From Bradyrhizobium sp. LMTR 3 (GTDB lineage: Bacteria > Pseudomonadota > Alphaproteobacteria > Rhizobiales > Xanthobacteraceae), in NCBI RefSeq assembly GCF_001693485.1, contig NZ_MAXC01000007.1, forward strand, positions 116,944 to 180,943: a DNA stretch of 64,000 nt. The letters are read 5' to 3'. A model generated the notes under the pieces. It made no database searches, was not told the DNA's origin, and was given only the letters and a program-made list of their open reading frames with translations. This document shows, in pieces, positions 25,377 through 34,583 of the stretch. Within the stretch, counting starts at the first letter, position 1; every line of letters starts with the position of its first letter. The position numbers were made by a program, and so were the translations under genes.

Positions 25377-28300
25377 TTAGATCAGGAGCGGCGTCCTCAA
25401 GTCGAGCGTCAAAGGGAATTCAATTGTGCGTTCCTCGGGCGGCGGCTCGATCCGCCCCGGGGTGTGGCCGTGATCCTGAAACCGGGCCAGCCGCCGCGCC
25501 TCCGCCTCATAGGAATTGACCGGCTTGGTATCGTAATTGCGGCCGCCAGGATGGGCGACGTGGTAGACGCAGCCGCCGAGCGAACGGCCGTTCCAGCTAT
25601 CGATCAAGTCAAATGTCAGGGGCGCGTGGACCGGGATGGTCGGATGCAGCCCTGATGCCGGCTGCCAGGCCTTGAAGCGGACGGCGGCCACGGCCTCGCC
25701 GGAGCGTCCCGTTGATGTCATCGGCATCCGCCTGCCGTTGCAGGTCACGACGTGGCGTCCCTCGACAAAGCCGGTCGCCTTGACTTGCAGGCGCTCCACG
25801 GAAGAATCGACATAGCGCACGGTGCCGCCGGCCGAGCCCTCCTCGCCCAGCACATGCCAGGGCTCCAGCGCCTGACGCAATTCCAGCGCGACGCCGCCGT
25901 GGTGGACACGGCCGAACACCGGAAAGCGGAATTCGAGTTGCGCCGAATACCATTCCGCCGAGAAATCGTAACCGGATAGCTTGAGCTCATCGAGCACGCC
26001 GAGAAAATCCTCCCAGAGGAAATGCGGCAGCATGAAGCGATCGTGCAGCGCAGTTCCCCAGCGTACGAACTTGCCCTGCTGCGGCTCGCGCCAGAGCTTT
26101 GCGATCAGCGCGCGGATCAACAATTGCTGCGCCAGCGACATCCGCGGGTCGGGCGGCATTTCGAGCGCGCGGAACTCGACCAGCCCGAGACGGCCGGTCG
26201 GGCCATCAGGCGAATAGAGCTTGTCGATGCAGATTTCGGCGCGATGGGTATTACCTGTTATGTCGACGAGGATATGCCGGAACAGCCGATCGACCAGCCA
26301 TAGCGGGGCTTCGATATCGGGCGGCGGCACATGCGAGAGCGCGATCTCCAGCTCATAGAGCCCGTCATGCCGCGCTTCGTCGATACGCGGCGCCTGGCTG
26401 GTCGGGCCGATGAACATGCCGGAGAACAAATAGGACAGCGACGGATGGCGCTGCCAGTACAGCACGAGACTCCTAAGCAAATCCGGGCGGCGCAGGAACG
26501 GCGAATCCTGCGGCGTAGAGCCGCCGACCACGACATGATTTCCGCCGCCGGTGCCGGTGTGGCGGCCATCAACGAGAAAGCGGTTGGCGCCGAGCCGGAC
26601 TTTCGCGGCGTCTTCATACAGGCCGAAGGTGATGTCGACCGCCTCGCGCCAGCTTTGCGCCGGCTGGACGTTGATTTCGATCACGCCGGGATCGGGCGTC
26701 ACCTTGATGACCTCGATGCGTGGGTCATAGGGCGGCCCGTAGCCCTCGACATGAACCGGGAACTGCATCTCCTCGGCGGTCGCTTCCACCGCCGCGATCA
26801 GGTCGAGATAGTGTTCGACCTTCTCGACCGGTGGCATGAAGACGCACAACACGCCGTCGCGGATTTCGACCGAGGTTGCCGTGCGCACCGGCTTGGGTTT
26901 GCGCTTTGCTTTCGGCGCGTGCGCCAATCTTGACTCGTCCCCTATTCCGGACTCCTCGTCCTCGGCCGCCAGCTCCGGCCGCGCATCCATTGGATCTTGC
27001 TCGACGAGGTAAGGATATTCTTCCGGCGGGACATGCGGCAGCGACGCCATCGGCAACCGGAGCCCGAGCGGGGAATCGCCTGGGATGAGAAACAAATGGC
27101 TACGCCGGAACTGCCAGCGCTCGCTCATCCAGCGAGGACTATCGGCGTCCGCATGCTGGATCGGCAGCACGAACCCTTTCGGCTTGTCGAGCCCTTCATC
27201 GAACACACGCGCCATGCGTGATCGCTCTTCGGGATCGAACAGCTTGGAGTCGCCGGGATTGACATTGACCGGAAGTGCGGCTTCCTTTTGCAGCCAATGC
27301 ACGGGGTCTTCGTATGCCGGCATCACGTAGCTGGCGTCGAGGCCGAGCCGCTTCGCAGCGGCTTTCATGAAGGTTTTGGCGTCTTCAATCTTCGCCTTGC
27401 GCGAATTCTCGATCCTCGCGATCAGCTCGGCATTCTTCCAGATCGGCACGCCGTCCTTGCGCCAATAGAGTCCGAACGCCCAGCGCGGCAGGCTTTCGCC
27501 CGGATACCATTTGCCTTGCCCGTAATGTAGTAACCCGCCCGGCGCGAAGCGCGCTCGCAGCTTTCGAATCAGCTCATCCGCCAGCGCCTGCTTGGTCGGG
27601 CCGATGGCAGCGATGTTCCATTCCGGCGATTCCAGATCGTCGATCGAGACGAAGGTCGGCTCGCCGCCCATGGTCAGCCGCACGTCGCCCTGCCTGAGAT
27701 CGGCATCGATCTGCTCGCCGAGCCGATCGAGCCGTGTCCAGGATTCATCGGAGAACGGCCGCGTGATCCGCGGCGCCTCGCGGATGCGCCTGACGCTCAT
27801 CTCGAAACCGAATTCGACGTTGGCGAAACCCGCACTGCCCGAGATCGGCGCCGCTGAGCGATAATGCGGCGTGGCGGCGACGGGAATATGCCCCTCTCCC
27901 GTCAGCATACCCGAGGTGACGTCGAACCCGATCCAGCCTGCGCCGGGAAGGTAGACCTCCGCCCAGGCATGCAGATCGGTGAAATCGCTTTCGACCTCGC
28001 GTGGGCCTTCGACCGGATCGATATCGGGACGCAATTGCATGAGGTAGCCCGAGACGAAACGTGCGGCGAGACCGAGATGCCGCAATGCCTGGATCAATAG
28101 CCACGCGGAATCGCGGCACGAGCCGGAACCGCGCGCCAGCGTCTCCTCCGGCGTCTGAATGCCCGGCTCCATCCGGATGACATACTTGATCTTCTTTTGA
28201 AGCTGAGCGTTGAGCTCGACCAGGAAGTTGACCGTGCTGTCGGCCTCGCGCGGAATCTCCTTTAAGTAAGCCGCGAACAGCGGCCCCTGCTCGGAGGTCG

Positions 28301-28655
28301 CGAGATAGGGCGCGAGCTCGGTCTTGAGATCGTTGCTGTACTGAAACGGAAAGGAGTTTGCGTAGGGCTCGACGAAGAAATCGAAGGGATTGACGGCCGT
28401 CATCTGCGCGGTGAAGTCGACTTCGATTCTGAGCTCAGACGCCTTCTCCGGAAAGACGAAGCGCGCCAGCCAATTGCCCTGCGGATCCTGCTGCCAGTTC
28501 ACGAAATGATTGGCTGGCGTCACCTTGAGCGAATAGCTCAGGATCGGCGTCCGCGTATGCGGCGCCGGGCGCAGGCGAACGGTCTGAGGGCCGAGATCGA
28601 TCGGTCGGTCGTATTTGTAGTGCGTGACGTGGTGTAGTGCGACGTAGATCGACAC
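25377..28655 (-). CDS. Transglutaminase-DUF2126 fusion protein
   Basis: The 1092-aa product has an N-terminal transglutaminase-like domain (1-300) with [18 protein letters not shown] (Cys), [23 protein letters not shown] (His, Asp). A very long DUF2126 region (about 310-1090, COG4196) includes [28 protein letters not shown] and [26 protein letters not shown]2126 is regarded as a permuted amidoligase/glutamine-synthetase-like enzyme. It is the first gene of the three-gene set and starts with GTG at 28655. The Anbu proteasome-like peptidase that often accompanies these genes is not present. No membrane segment or signal is seen, so action is cytoplasmic. Confidence 0.87.
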   Translation of the reverse strand: MSIYVALHHVTHYKYDRPIDLGPQTVRLRPAPHTRTPILSYSLKVTPANHFVNWQQDPQGNWLARFVFPEKASELRIEVDFTAQMTAVNPFDFFVEPYANSFPFQYSNDLKTELAPYLATSEQGPLFAAYLKEIPREADSTVNFLVELNAQLQKKIKYVIRMEPGIQTPEETLARGSGSCRDSAWLLIQALRHLGLAARFVSGYLMQLRPDIDPVEGPREVESDFTDLHAWAEVYLPGAGWIGFDVTSGMLTGEGHIPVAATPHYRSAAPISGSAGFANVEFGFEMSVRRIREAPRITRPFSDESWTRLDRLGEQIDADLRQGDVRLTMGGEPTFVSIDDLESPEWNIAAIGPTKQALADELIRKLRARFAPGGLLHYGQGKWYPGESLPRWAFGLYWRKDGVPIWKNAELIARIENSRKAKIEDAKTFMKAAAKRLGLDASYVMPAYEDPVHWLQKEAALPVNVNPGDSKLFDPEERSRMARVFDEGLDKPKGFVLPIQHADADSPRWMSERWQFRRSHLFLIPGDSPLGLRLPMASLPHVPPEEYPYLVEQDPMDARPELAAEDEESGIGDESRLAHAPKAKRKPKPVRTATSVEIRDGVLCVFMPPVEKVEHYLDLIAAVEATAEEMQFPVHVEGYGPPYDPRIEVIKVTPDPGVIEINVQPAQSWREAVDITFGLYEDAAKVRLGANRFLVDGRHTGTGGGNHVVVGGSTPQDSPFLRRPDLLRSLVLYWQRHPSLSYLFSGMFIGPTSQAPRIDEARHDGLYELEIALSHVPPPDIEAPLWLVDRLFRHILVDITGNTHRAEICIDKLYSPDGPTGRLGLVEFRALEMPPDPRMSLAQQLLIRALIAKLWREPQQGKFVRWGTALHDRFMLPHFLWEDFLGVLDELKLSGYDFSAEWYSAQLEFRFPVFGRVHHGGVALELRQALEPWHVLGEEGSAGGTVRYVDSSVERLQVKATGFVEGRHVVTCNGRRMPMTSTGRSGEAVAAVRFKAWQPASGLHPTIPVHAPLTFDLIDSWNGRSLGGCVYHVAHPGGRNYDTKPVNSYEAEARRLARFQDHGHTPGRIEPPPEERTIEFPLTLDLRTPLLI

Positions 28656-28761
28656 GGACCGGAGACTCCAGCGGCTTTTTTAAGCAGAACACCGGTTCCG
28701 GGCGGGATCAAGCATTAACAACGGGCACAAGGTGCCTACGGGAAGTGCGGATGTTCGACGT

Positions 28762-28843
28762 CGTCATTCCGGGATGGTCCGAAGGACCAGACCCGGAATC
28801 TCGAGATTCCGGGTTCGATGCTTCGCATCGCCCCGGAATGACG
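28762..28843. repeat. Palindromic element family A, copy 1
   Basis: The outer inverted repeat CGTCATTCCGGG / CCCCGGAATGACG encloses two hairpins, GGTCC-gaa-GGACC and CGATGC-ttc-GCATCG. They flank a perfect 22-bp palindrome centred on CTCGAG (28792-28813). It lies 9 bp past the GarD-like gene stop. It is the leftmost of sixteen large palindromes. Confidence 0.9.
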
Positions 28844-28852
28844 ATCAATCAC

Positions 28853-30379
28853 TTACATCGTAGCCCCAAGCACCCACGGCGCGAACTCGGCACCGCCGAA
28901 GTCGAAACTCTCGCTTTTGGTCGGCTGGCCGGATGCCGTTTTCAGCATCAGCTCGAAGATGCGTTGGCCGCATTGCTGCACGGTTTCCTCGCCGTCGAGG
29001 ATGGTGCCGCAATTGACGTCCATGTCATCTTCCATGCGCTTGTACATCGGCGTGTTGGTGGCGAGCTTGATCGATGGCGCGGGCTTGCAGCCGAACACGC
29101 TGCCGCGGCCGGTGGTGAAGCAGACCATGTTGGCGCCGCCGGCCACTTGACCCGTGGCCGCGACAGGGTCGTAGCCGGGCGTGTCCATAAAGACGAAACC
29201 CTTCTTGGTGATCGGCTCGGCATAGTTGAGCACGTCGACCAGATTGGTGCTGCCGGCCTTCGCCATCGCGCCCAATGATTTTTCCAGGATGGTGGTGAGG
29301 CCGCCGGCCTTGTTGCCGGGGCTTGGATTGGCGTTCATCTCGGCGCCCTCGCGCCTGGTGTATTCTTCCCACCAGCGCATCAGGCCGACGAGTTTTTCGC
29401 CGACCTCGCGGCTGACGGCCCGCCGCGTCAGCAGATGTTCGGCGCCATAAGTCTCCGGCGTCTCCGAGAGGATCACAGTGCCGCCGTGGCGCACCAGCAG
29501 ATCGCTCGCAGCACCCAGCGCCGGATTGGCCGAAACGCCGGAGTAACCGTCGGAGCCACCGCATTGCAGCGCCACCGTCAATTCGCTGGCTGCGACCTTC
29601 TCGCGCTTTACTTTATTGGCGTCGGTCAGCGCCTCCTTCACGAAGGCGATGCCGGCCTCCACCGTCTTGCGGGTGCCGCCGACTTCCTGGATGTCCATCG
29701 CGCGCAAACGTCCCGCGAGCTTCTGCTCCTCCATCAGCCCGCCGATCTGGTTGACCTCGCAGCCAAGCCCCAGCACGACCACATGGGAGAAATTCGCATG
29801 CCGCGCATAGCCGCCGAGCGTCCGCCGCAACAATGCCAGCGGTTCGTTCTGCGTCATGCCGCAGCCCGTCTTGTGGGTCAGCGCCACCACGCCGTCCACG
29901 TTCGGATAGTCGGCCAGCGGGTTATCGCCGGTGAACGGGTTCTTCTTGAACATGTCGGCGACGATGCCGGCGACATGGGCGCTGCAATTCACCGAGGTGA
30001 GGATGCCGATATAGTTGCGCGTCGCCACGCGGCCGTCGGCGCGGCGAATGCCGTCGAAGGTGGCGGGCAGATCGAAATTCGGTACCGGCTTGACGTCGAC
30101 GCCATAGGCATAGTCCTTGGCGAAATCGCCCATACCGCAGTTTTGCGTGTGCACATGCTGGCCCGGCGCGATCGGCGCCGTGGCAAATCCGATGATCTGG
30201 CCGTAGCGGCGGACCGGCTCGCCCATGGCGATCGGCCTGATTGCGACCTTATGGCCGGCCGGAATCCGTTCGGTCGTGGTGACGCCCTCAGCCACCAACA
30301 TGCCTGGCGGCAAGCTCGCGCGCGCGATCAGCACGCCATCGTCAGGGTGCAGGCGGATCACGGGTGCGGGGGTGGTCAT
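28853..30379 (-). CDS. Galactarate/altronate dehydratase-family protein (GarD/UxaA-like)
   Basis: The 508-aa product has an N-terminal SAF domain (about 1-100) and a C-terminal UxaA-type iron-dependent dehydratase domain. It follows E. coli GarD through most of its length: GRVATRNYIGILTSVNCSAHVA, YPNVDGVVALTHKTGCGM, LGLGCE, LQCGGSDGYSGVSANPA, NPSPGNKAGGL and FTTGRGS. Such enzymes remove water from a sugar acid to give a keto-deoxy acid. The start is the ATG at 30379. It lies downstream of an HpcH/HpaI aldolase and an Ldh2 dehydrogenase, suggesting dehydration then aldol cleavage of a hexarate-like compound. The exact substrate cannot be fixed. Confidence 0.88.
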   Translation of the reverse strand: MTTPAPVIRLHPDDGVLIARASLPPGMLVAEGVTTTERIPAGHKVAIRPIAMGEPVRRYGQIIGFATAPIAPGQHVHTQNCGMGDFAKDYAYGVDVKPVPNFDLPATFDGIRRADGRVATRNYIGILTSVNCSAHVAGIVADMFKKNPFTGDNPLADYPNVDGVVALTHKTGCGMTQNEPLALLRRTLGGYARHANFSHVVVLGLGCEVNQIGGLMEEQKLAGRLRAMDIQEVGGTRKTVEAGIAFVKEALTDANKVKREKVAASELTVALQCGGSDGYSGVSANPALGAASDLLVRHGGTVILSETPETYGAEHLLTRRAVSREVGEKLVGLMRWWEEYTRREGAEMNANPSPGNKAGGLTTILEKSLGAMAKAGSTNLVDVLNYAEPITKKGFVFMDTPGYDPVAATGQVAGGANMVCFTTGRGSVFGCKPAPSIKLATNTPMYKRMEDDMDVNCGTILDGEETVQQCGQRIFELMLKTASGQPTKSESFDFGGAEFAPWVLGATM

Positions 30380-30405
30380 AAGATGTCTCCTTGCCTCTAA
30401 ATCTA

Positions 30406-30534
30406 TCGTGCCCCGGATGCTGCGCAGCGCGGAGCGGTGCGCTGCTGATCCGGGGCCCCACACACCGCTGCTGTTACTGGGTCCCGGCTCTGCGGTGCAC
30501 CGCCAAGAGGCGCTGCACCGCGTCCGGGACACGA
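30406..30534. repeat. Palindromic element family J
   Basis: The ends TCGTGcCCCGGAtG and CgTCCGGGaCACGA are inverted. Inside are two large GC-rich hairpins, CCCCGGAT...ATCCGGGG (left) and GGTCCCGG...CCGGGACA (right). It fills the gap between the dehydratase and aldolase genes, ending 6 bp from the aldolase stop. Confidence 0.75.
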
Positions 30535-30539
30535 GCCCT

Positions 30540-31319
30540 TTACGCTTTTCCGCCCGAATCCTTCCTCGTCTGGTTCACCTGCATCTTGGCGTAGGTCATC
30601 ATCAAGCCACTCTCGTTCGAGAGCGTGACGAGCTTGAAGCCCATGTTGATGGCGCGCACCGCGCCCTCGGCGCCCGAGCAGTGAATGCCGGGATTGAGCC
30701 CTCGCTTGCCGCATTCCTTGACGATCTTCTCGTAGATCTTGAGGATTTCAGGCTCGTCGCGGTCGAGCTTCGGCACCAGGCCATAGGAGAAGCCGAGATC
30801 GGAGGGGCCGATATAGACGCCGTCGATGCCCTCGACGTCGAGGATCGATTCCATGTTTTCGACTGCCGTCCTGGTCTCCATCATCGGCAGCAGCACGATC
30901 TCGTCGTTTGCCGTCTGCTGGTAAGAGCCGGCCGAGCCGTACATACCGGAGCGGATCGGGCCATTCGAGCGCGTGCCCTTCGGCGGATACTTCGCGTACT
31001 GGACGAGGTTCTTCGCCTCCTGCGGGGTGTTGATCATCGGACAGATCACGCCATAGGCGCCGCCGTCGAGCACCTTGCCGATGATGCCGGGCTCGTTCCA
31101 GGGCACGCGGACCATCGGCGTCACCGGATGGCCGTTCATCGCCTGAAAGCATTGGACCATCGAGAGGTAATCCTGCACGCCGTGCTGCATGTCGACGGTG
31201 ACGCTGTCGAATCCGCATTGCGCGATCACTTCGGCCGAAAAGCCGGAGGGGATCGCGAGCCACGCGTTCACCACGGCCTTGCCCGAGGCCCATACTTTCT
31301 TGACGTTGTTGGTTGCCAT
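30540..31319 (-). CDS. HpcH/HpaI-family class II aldolase
   Basis: The 259-aa (beta/alpha)8 metal-dependent aldolase cleaves 2-keto-4-hydroxy acids to pyruvate and an aldehyde. Motifs include FDSVTVDMQHG, MVRVPWNEP (catalytic Arg), VICPMINTPQEAKNLVQYAKYPPKGTRSNGP, LLPMMETRTAVENMESIL (metal Glu) and DGVYIGPSDLGFSYG (metal Asp). It could act as a GarL-like keto-deoxy-glucarate aldolase with the adjacent GarD-like enzyme. It could also supply the HpaI step, otherwise missing from the neighbouring homoprotocatechuate cluster. It has no assigned substrate. It is the middle gene of a three-gene minus-strand set. Confidence 0.88.
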   Translation of the reverse strand: MATNNVKKVWASGKAVVNAWLAIPSGFSAEVIAQCGFDSVTVDMQHGVQDYLSMVQCFQAMNGHPVTPMVRVPWNEPGIIGKVLDGGAYGVICPMINTPQEAKNLVQYAKYPPKGTRSNGPIRSGMYGSAGSYQQTANDEIVLLPMMETRTAVENMESILDVEGIDGVYIGPSDLGFSYGLVPKLDRDEPEILKIYEKIVKECGKRGLNPGIHCSGAEGAVRAINMGFKLVTLSNESGLMMTYAKMQVNQTRKDSGGKA

Positions 31320-31370
31320 TGATCGCTTTCCCTTTGTGATCGTTACAATTGTTGAAGTTCGCAGATTTGA

Positions 31371-32456
31371 TTAGCTGGTCGCGCGCTGAATGCTCGATTC
31401 GCTGACGCCGACCTCGCGGGCGGTGTTGACGATCGCAGCCCAGGTATCATCAGGCAGCGGCACGCCGTTCCTGGTGCGCTCGGCGCGCGTCTTCCGTTCC
31501 GGGTCGCCCGGGACCAGCACGGACTCGACGCCGGCGATCGGCTTGGTCTCGCGGATGAAGTCGGTATAGCGCGAGATTTCGTCGTCGAAATAGCTGGCCG
31601 TGTCGATCACCTTGGGATCGATATAGAAGGCAAGCATGCCGTTGGCGAACTGCCGGCCGCCGGAAGTGGCGCCGGTGCCGGTCAGCGCGCCGCCGAGCAG
31701 TTCGCAGATGAAGGCGAGCCCCGAGCCCTTGTGCTCGCCGAAGGCGCGGATCGCGCCGGTCCCCTTGGTGTGGTCGCGCGGCCCGTCCGGCGTGTAGGGA
31801 CCATAGAGCACGGACGGCTCTTCGCTCAGCGTGCCGTCGGCATCGACCAGTGCGCCGGTGGGAAGCTTCTTGCCGCCGCGGCTGGCGACCAGCACCTTGC
31901 CTTCGGCGACGATGGAGGTCGCGAAATCGAGCACGATCGGATCTTGCCCCTGGCGCGGAATGCCGACGCAGTAAGGCGCGGTCGAGAGCCGTTTCTGGAC
32001 ACCGCCGTACGGCGCGACCAGCAGCGAGCCGGCGGCATTGACGAAATGCACCGACACCAGCCCTTCGGCGGCGGCCATTTCCGCCCAGTCGCCGACGCGG
32101 CCGATGTGGCCGGCATTGCGGAGCGCGATGGCTGACAGTCCCGCCTTCTTGCACTTCTCGATACCGGTCCGCACAGCGAATGGCGTTGCGGTCTGGCCAT
32201 AACCAAACTTGCCATCGACCACCGCGAGCGACGGGGTGTCGACGACGATCTCGGGCGTCTGGTTGGGAACGACGTTGCCTGTCTTCTTCCAGCGGATATA
32301 GACCGGAACCCGGATCACGCCGTGGCTGTCATGGCCAGTCAGATTGGCTGTCGTGAGATAAGTGGCGATCCGCCTTGCTTCCTCGGGCGAGGATTCCGAA
32401 TGCGAAAAAACCTCTGCGACGAAGTCGATCAGATTGTTGACTTTTATTGTGACCAT
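31371..32456 (-). CDS. Ldh2/malate-lactate-type NAD(P)-dependent dehydrogenase
   Basis: The 361-aa product is of the Ldh2/YiaK family (PF02615), distinct from classical Rossmann dehydrogenases, and oxidises or reduces 2-hydroxy or 2-keto acids. Characteristic parts are TTANLTGHDSHGVIRVPVYI with the catalytic His, NAGHIGRVGDWAEMAAAEGL, and FGEHKGSGLAFICELLGGALTGT. It is the first gene of the set ending in the GarD-like dehydratase. It could handle a hydroxyacid substrate or product such as tartronate semialdehyde/glycerate or a keto-gulonate. A 20-bp palindrome lies 146 bp upstream. Confidence 0.87.
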   Translation of the reverse strand: MVTIKVNNLIDFVAEVFSHSESSPEEARRIATYLTTANLTGHDSHGVIRVPVYIRWKKTGNVVPNQTPEIVVDTPSLAVVDGKFGYGQTATPFAVRTGIEKCKKAGLSAIALRNAGHIGRVGDWAEMAAAEGLVSVHFVNAAGSLLVAPYGGVQKRLSTAPYCVGIPRQGQDPIVLDFATSIVAEGKVLVASRGGKKLPTGALVDADGTLSEEPSVLYGPYTPDGPRDHTKGTGAIRAFGEHKGSGLAFICELLGGALTGTGATSGGRQFANGMLAFYIDPKVIDTASYFDDEISRYTDFIRETKPIAGVESVLVPGDPERKTRAERTRNGVPLPDDTWAAIVNTAREVGVSESSIQRATS

Positions 32457-32601
32457 GTCCGGATTTCAGCCCTGTCCTTGCACGGGAGAGCCTGAGTTCG
32501 AACAGCTACCCACGTGACTCCCGCACCGGTTTTGATGACCGGCTTGGCCGGCACTTTGAACGAAAAATCGCGCACGTGTCTACCGCCTCAGTCGCGTTTG
32601 A

Positions 32602-32621
32602 CAAATGATTGCAATCATTTG
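32602..32621. promoter_or_regulatory. 20-bp perfect palindrome, candidate operator
   Basis: CAAATGATTGCAATCATTTG is fully symmetric. It sits in the 209-bp gap between hpaR and the Ldh2-HpcH-GarD set, upstream of the latter. The A/T-rich sequence differs from the surrounding GC-rich DNA. It has the form of a dimeric repressor site for a MarR or GntR family regulator. Confidence 0.55.
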
Positions 32622-32665
32622 CCGGCCGCTATGCATCGGGCCAGTAGCATCATGCAAATTTGCGC

Positions 32666-33220
32666 TTACTCGTCTGCTTCGACCTCGCCCTCACCCGCTA
32701 CCTCCATCGCGGCAAGGCTGCGCTCGAGTTCGCCCAGCATGTCCTGCAATTCGGCGAGCTTGCGTGCGCCAAAACGATGCGTGATCTCGGCGTAGATCGC
32801 TTCCGAGGTCGGCGCGACGGCCTCGATCAGCTTCAGCCCCTTGGACGAGATCGACACCTCGCCGCGGCGAAGATCAGCCTTGGCCGTGCGGCGTTCGATC
32901 AGATCGCGCGCTTCGAGATCGCGCAGGATTCGCGACAGGCTCGGCCCCAGCAGGAAGGCGACGCGTGCCAGCTCCGTCACCTCGATGGTATCTACCGCCG
33001 TCAGCGCGCGCAGGATCCGCCATTGCTGCTCGGTCAGCCCATGATTGCGCAGGGACGGACGGAACTGGCGCATCACGGCTTCGCGCGCGCGCAGTAGCGA
33101 CATCGGCAGCGAGCGCGAGAATTCGCGCATCGGCGCGCGGCGTGCCTCCGCCGTTCCCTCCTGGTCCGAACGCGATCCGTTCGGCGATTTCTTGCCTGAC
33201 ATCTTCAGTGGCCCGCCCAT
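32666..33220 (-). CDS. hpaR: MarR-family regulator, HpaR-like
   Basis: The 184-aa product has a MarR winged helix in its centre: LTEQQWRILRALTAVDTIEVTELARVAFLLGPSLSRILRDLEARDLIERR, then a basic wing with LRRGEVSISSKG. HpaR represses homoprotocatechuate meta-cleavage genes and is relieved by the pathway substrate. It is divergent from hpaH with a palindrome in between, which supports the assignment. The ATG at 33220 has GAGG 8 nt upstream; an ATG at 33202 is an alternative. The acidic C-terminal tail is unusual but short. Confidence 0.85.
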   Translation of the reverse strand: MGGPLKMSGKKSPNGSRSDQEGTAEARRAPMREFSRSLPMSLLRAREAVMRQFRPSLRNHGLTEQQWRILRALTAVDTIEVTELARVAFLLGPSLSRILRDLEARDLIERRTAKADLRRGEVSISSKGLKLIEAVAPTSEAIYAEITHRFGARKLAELQDMLGELERSLAAMEVAGEGEVEADE

Positions 33221-33293
33221 CGGGAATCCTCGATTCCGGCAAGGATAGAGTTTTGCGGCGCAACAAGCATCAAATCAGTTTGCGCAAGATAAC

Positions 33294-33305
33294 TTAACAT
33301 GTTAA
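33294..33305. promoter_or_regulatory. Candidate HpaR operator
   Basis: The perfect 12-bp palindrome TTAACATGTTAA lies midway between divergent hpaR (start 33220) and hpaH (start 33349). The GTTAA/TTAAC core is reminiscent of HpaR sites described for enterobacterial hpa promoters. Binding is inferred. Confidence 0.55.
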
Positions 33306-33348
33306 ACAAATTTCAGCACCCGCTTTTGCTGATCGAGCCGGACGCCCC

Positions 33349-34155
33349 ATGGCCCTTTCCAGAGACGATATCCGAAGCGCCGCCAAGCGGCTCGATGCCG
33401 CCGAAAAGACCCGCAAACAGATCCGGCAGCTTTCGCTTGAACATCCCGGCATAACGATCGAGGATGCCTACGCTATTCAAAAAGCATGGGTCGAGATGAA
33501 GGTCGCGCAGGGGCGCACCGTGAAGGGCCACAAGATCGGCCTGACCTCGAAGGCAATGCAGAGCGCGCTCAATATTGACGAGCCTGACTCCGGCATCCTG
33601 CTCGATGACATGTTCTTTGCCGACGGCGGGCTTGTACCGTCAGATCGTTTCATCGCCACCCGCATCGAGGCCGAACTCGCCTTCGTGATGAAGTCGCGGT
33701 TGGCTGGACCGGACTGCACGATGTTCGACGTGCTCAACGCCACCGACTTCGTGGTGCCGGCGCTGGAGATTCTGGATACGCGGGTCGAGCGGATCGATCC
33801 GCAGACCAAGGCTAGCAGGAAGATTTTCGACACCATCGCCGACAACGCCGCGAATGCCGGCATCGTGCTCGGCGGCCGGCCGATCCGGCCAATGGACACC
33901 GACCTGCGCTGGATCGGCGCGCTCTGTTTCCGCAACGGTCAGCTTGAAGAGACCGGGCTTGCGGCCGGAGTCCTCAATCATCCCGCGACGTCAGTGGCGT
34001 GGCTTGCCAACAAGATCGCGCCGAATGGGTTAGCGCTCGAAGCCGGCCAAGTGGTGCTGGCGGGCTCGTTCATCCGACCGATCGAAACCCGCAAAGGCGA
34101 CACGATCCAGGCGGATTATGGACCTTACGGTTCGGTGAGTTGCTACTTCGCCTGA
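33349..34155 (+). CDS. hpaH: 2-oxo-hept-4-ene-1,7-dioate hydratase
   Basis: The 268-aa product is in the HpaH/MhpD (fumarylacetoacetase-fold) hydratase family. It adds water to 2-oxo-hept-ene-dioate to give 4-hydroxy-2-oxo-heptanedioate, the aldolase substrate. Family parts: TIEDAYAIQKAWVEMKVAQGR, VKGHKIGLTSKAMQ, ILLDDMFFADG, RIEAELAFVMKS and the C-terminal GSFIRPIETRKGDTIQADYGPYGSVS. Length is as expected. It is the first gene of the hpaH-F-E-D-G set, next to the candidate HpaR operator. Confidence 0.92.
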   Translation: MALSRDDIRSAAKRLDAAEKTRKQIRQLSLEHPGITIEDAYAIQKAWVEMKVAQGRTVKGHKIGLTSKAMQSALNIDEPDSGILLDDMFFADGGLVPSDRFIATRIEAELAFVMKSRLAGPDCTMFDVLNATDFVVPALEILDTRVERIDPQTKASRKIFDTIADNAANAGIVLGGRPIRPMDTDLRWIGALCFRNGQLEETGLAAGVLNHPATSVAWLANKIAPNGLALEAGQVVLAGSFIRPIETRKGDTIQADYGPYGSVSCYFA

Positions 34156-34184
34156 TGCTTTAAGACGACAGGAGCCATCGGAAC

Positions 34185-34583
34185 ATGCCGCACTTCACGA
34201 TTGAATATTCAGCCAATCTCGATGGGCGCGTCGACATGGGCGCGGTCGTGGAACTCGTCCGCCAAGCGGCGGTCGAGACCGGCATCTTCCCGCTCGGCGG
34301 TATTCGCGTCCGCGCGATCAGATGCGAGCACTATGCGATCGCGGACCGCCGCCAAGCTTACGGCTTTCTCGACATGGTATTGCGGCTTGGCGAGGGCCGC
34401 GACCTCGCCACCCGCAAGAAGGCCGGCGAACATATTTTCAAGGCGTTGTCGGCCTACCTTGATCCGGTGTTTGCGAGCGAAAAGTTCGCGCTGTCGTTCG
34501 ACATGCAGATCAACGACAAGGAAACAAGCTGGAAGCGCAACAACATCCACGAAGCTCTGAAAGTGGAGGCTATCAATGGATAA
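34185..34583 (+). CDS. hpaF: 5-carboxymethyl-2-hydroxymuconate delta-isomerase
   Basis: The 132-aa product is of the CHMI branch of the tautomerase superfamily. The catalytic N-terminal proline follows the initiator Met (MPHFTIEYSANLDGR). YGFLDMVLRLGEGRD and FALSFDMQINDKETSWKRNNIHEAL match the family. It isomerises 5-carboxymethyl-2-hydroxymuconate to 5-oxo-pent-3-ene-1,2,5-tricarboxylate. A ribosome site (AGGAG) precedes the ATG. It overlaps hpaE by 8 bp. Confidence 0.92.
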   Translation: MPHFTIEYSANLDGRVDMGAVVELVRQAAVETGIFPLGGIRVRAIRCEHYAIADRRQAYGFLDMVLRLGEGRDLATRKKAGEHIFKALSAYLDPVFASEKFALSFDMQINDKETSWKRNNIHEALKVEAING

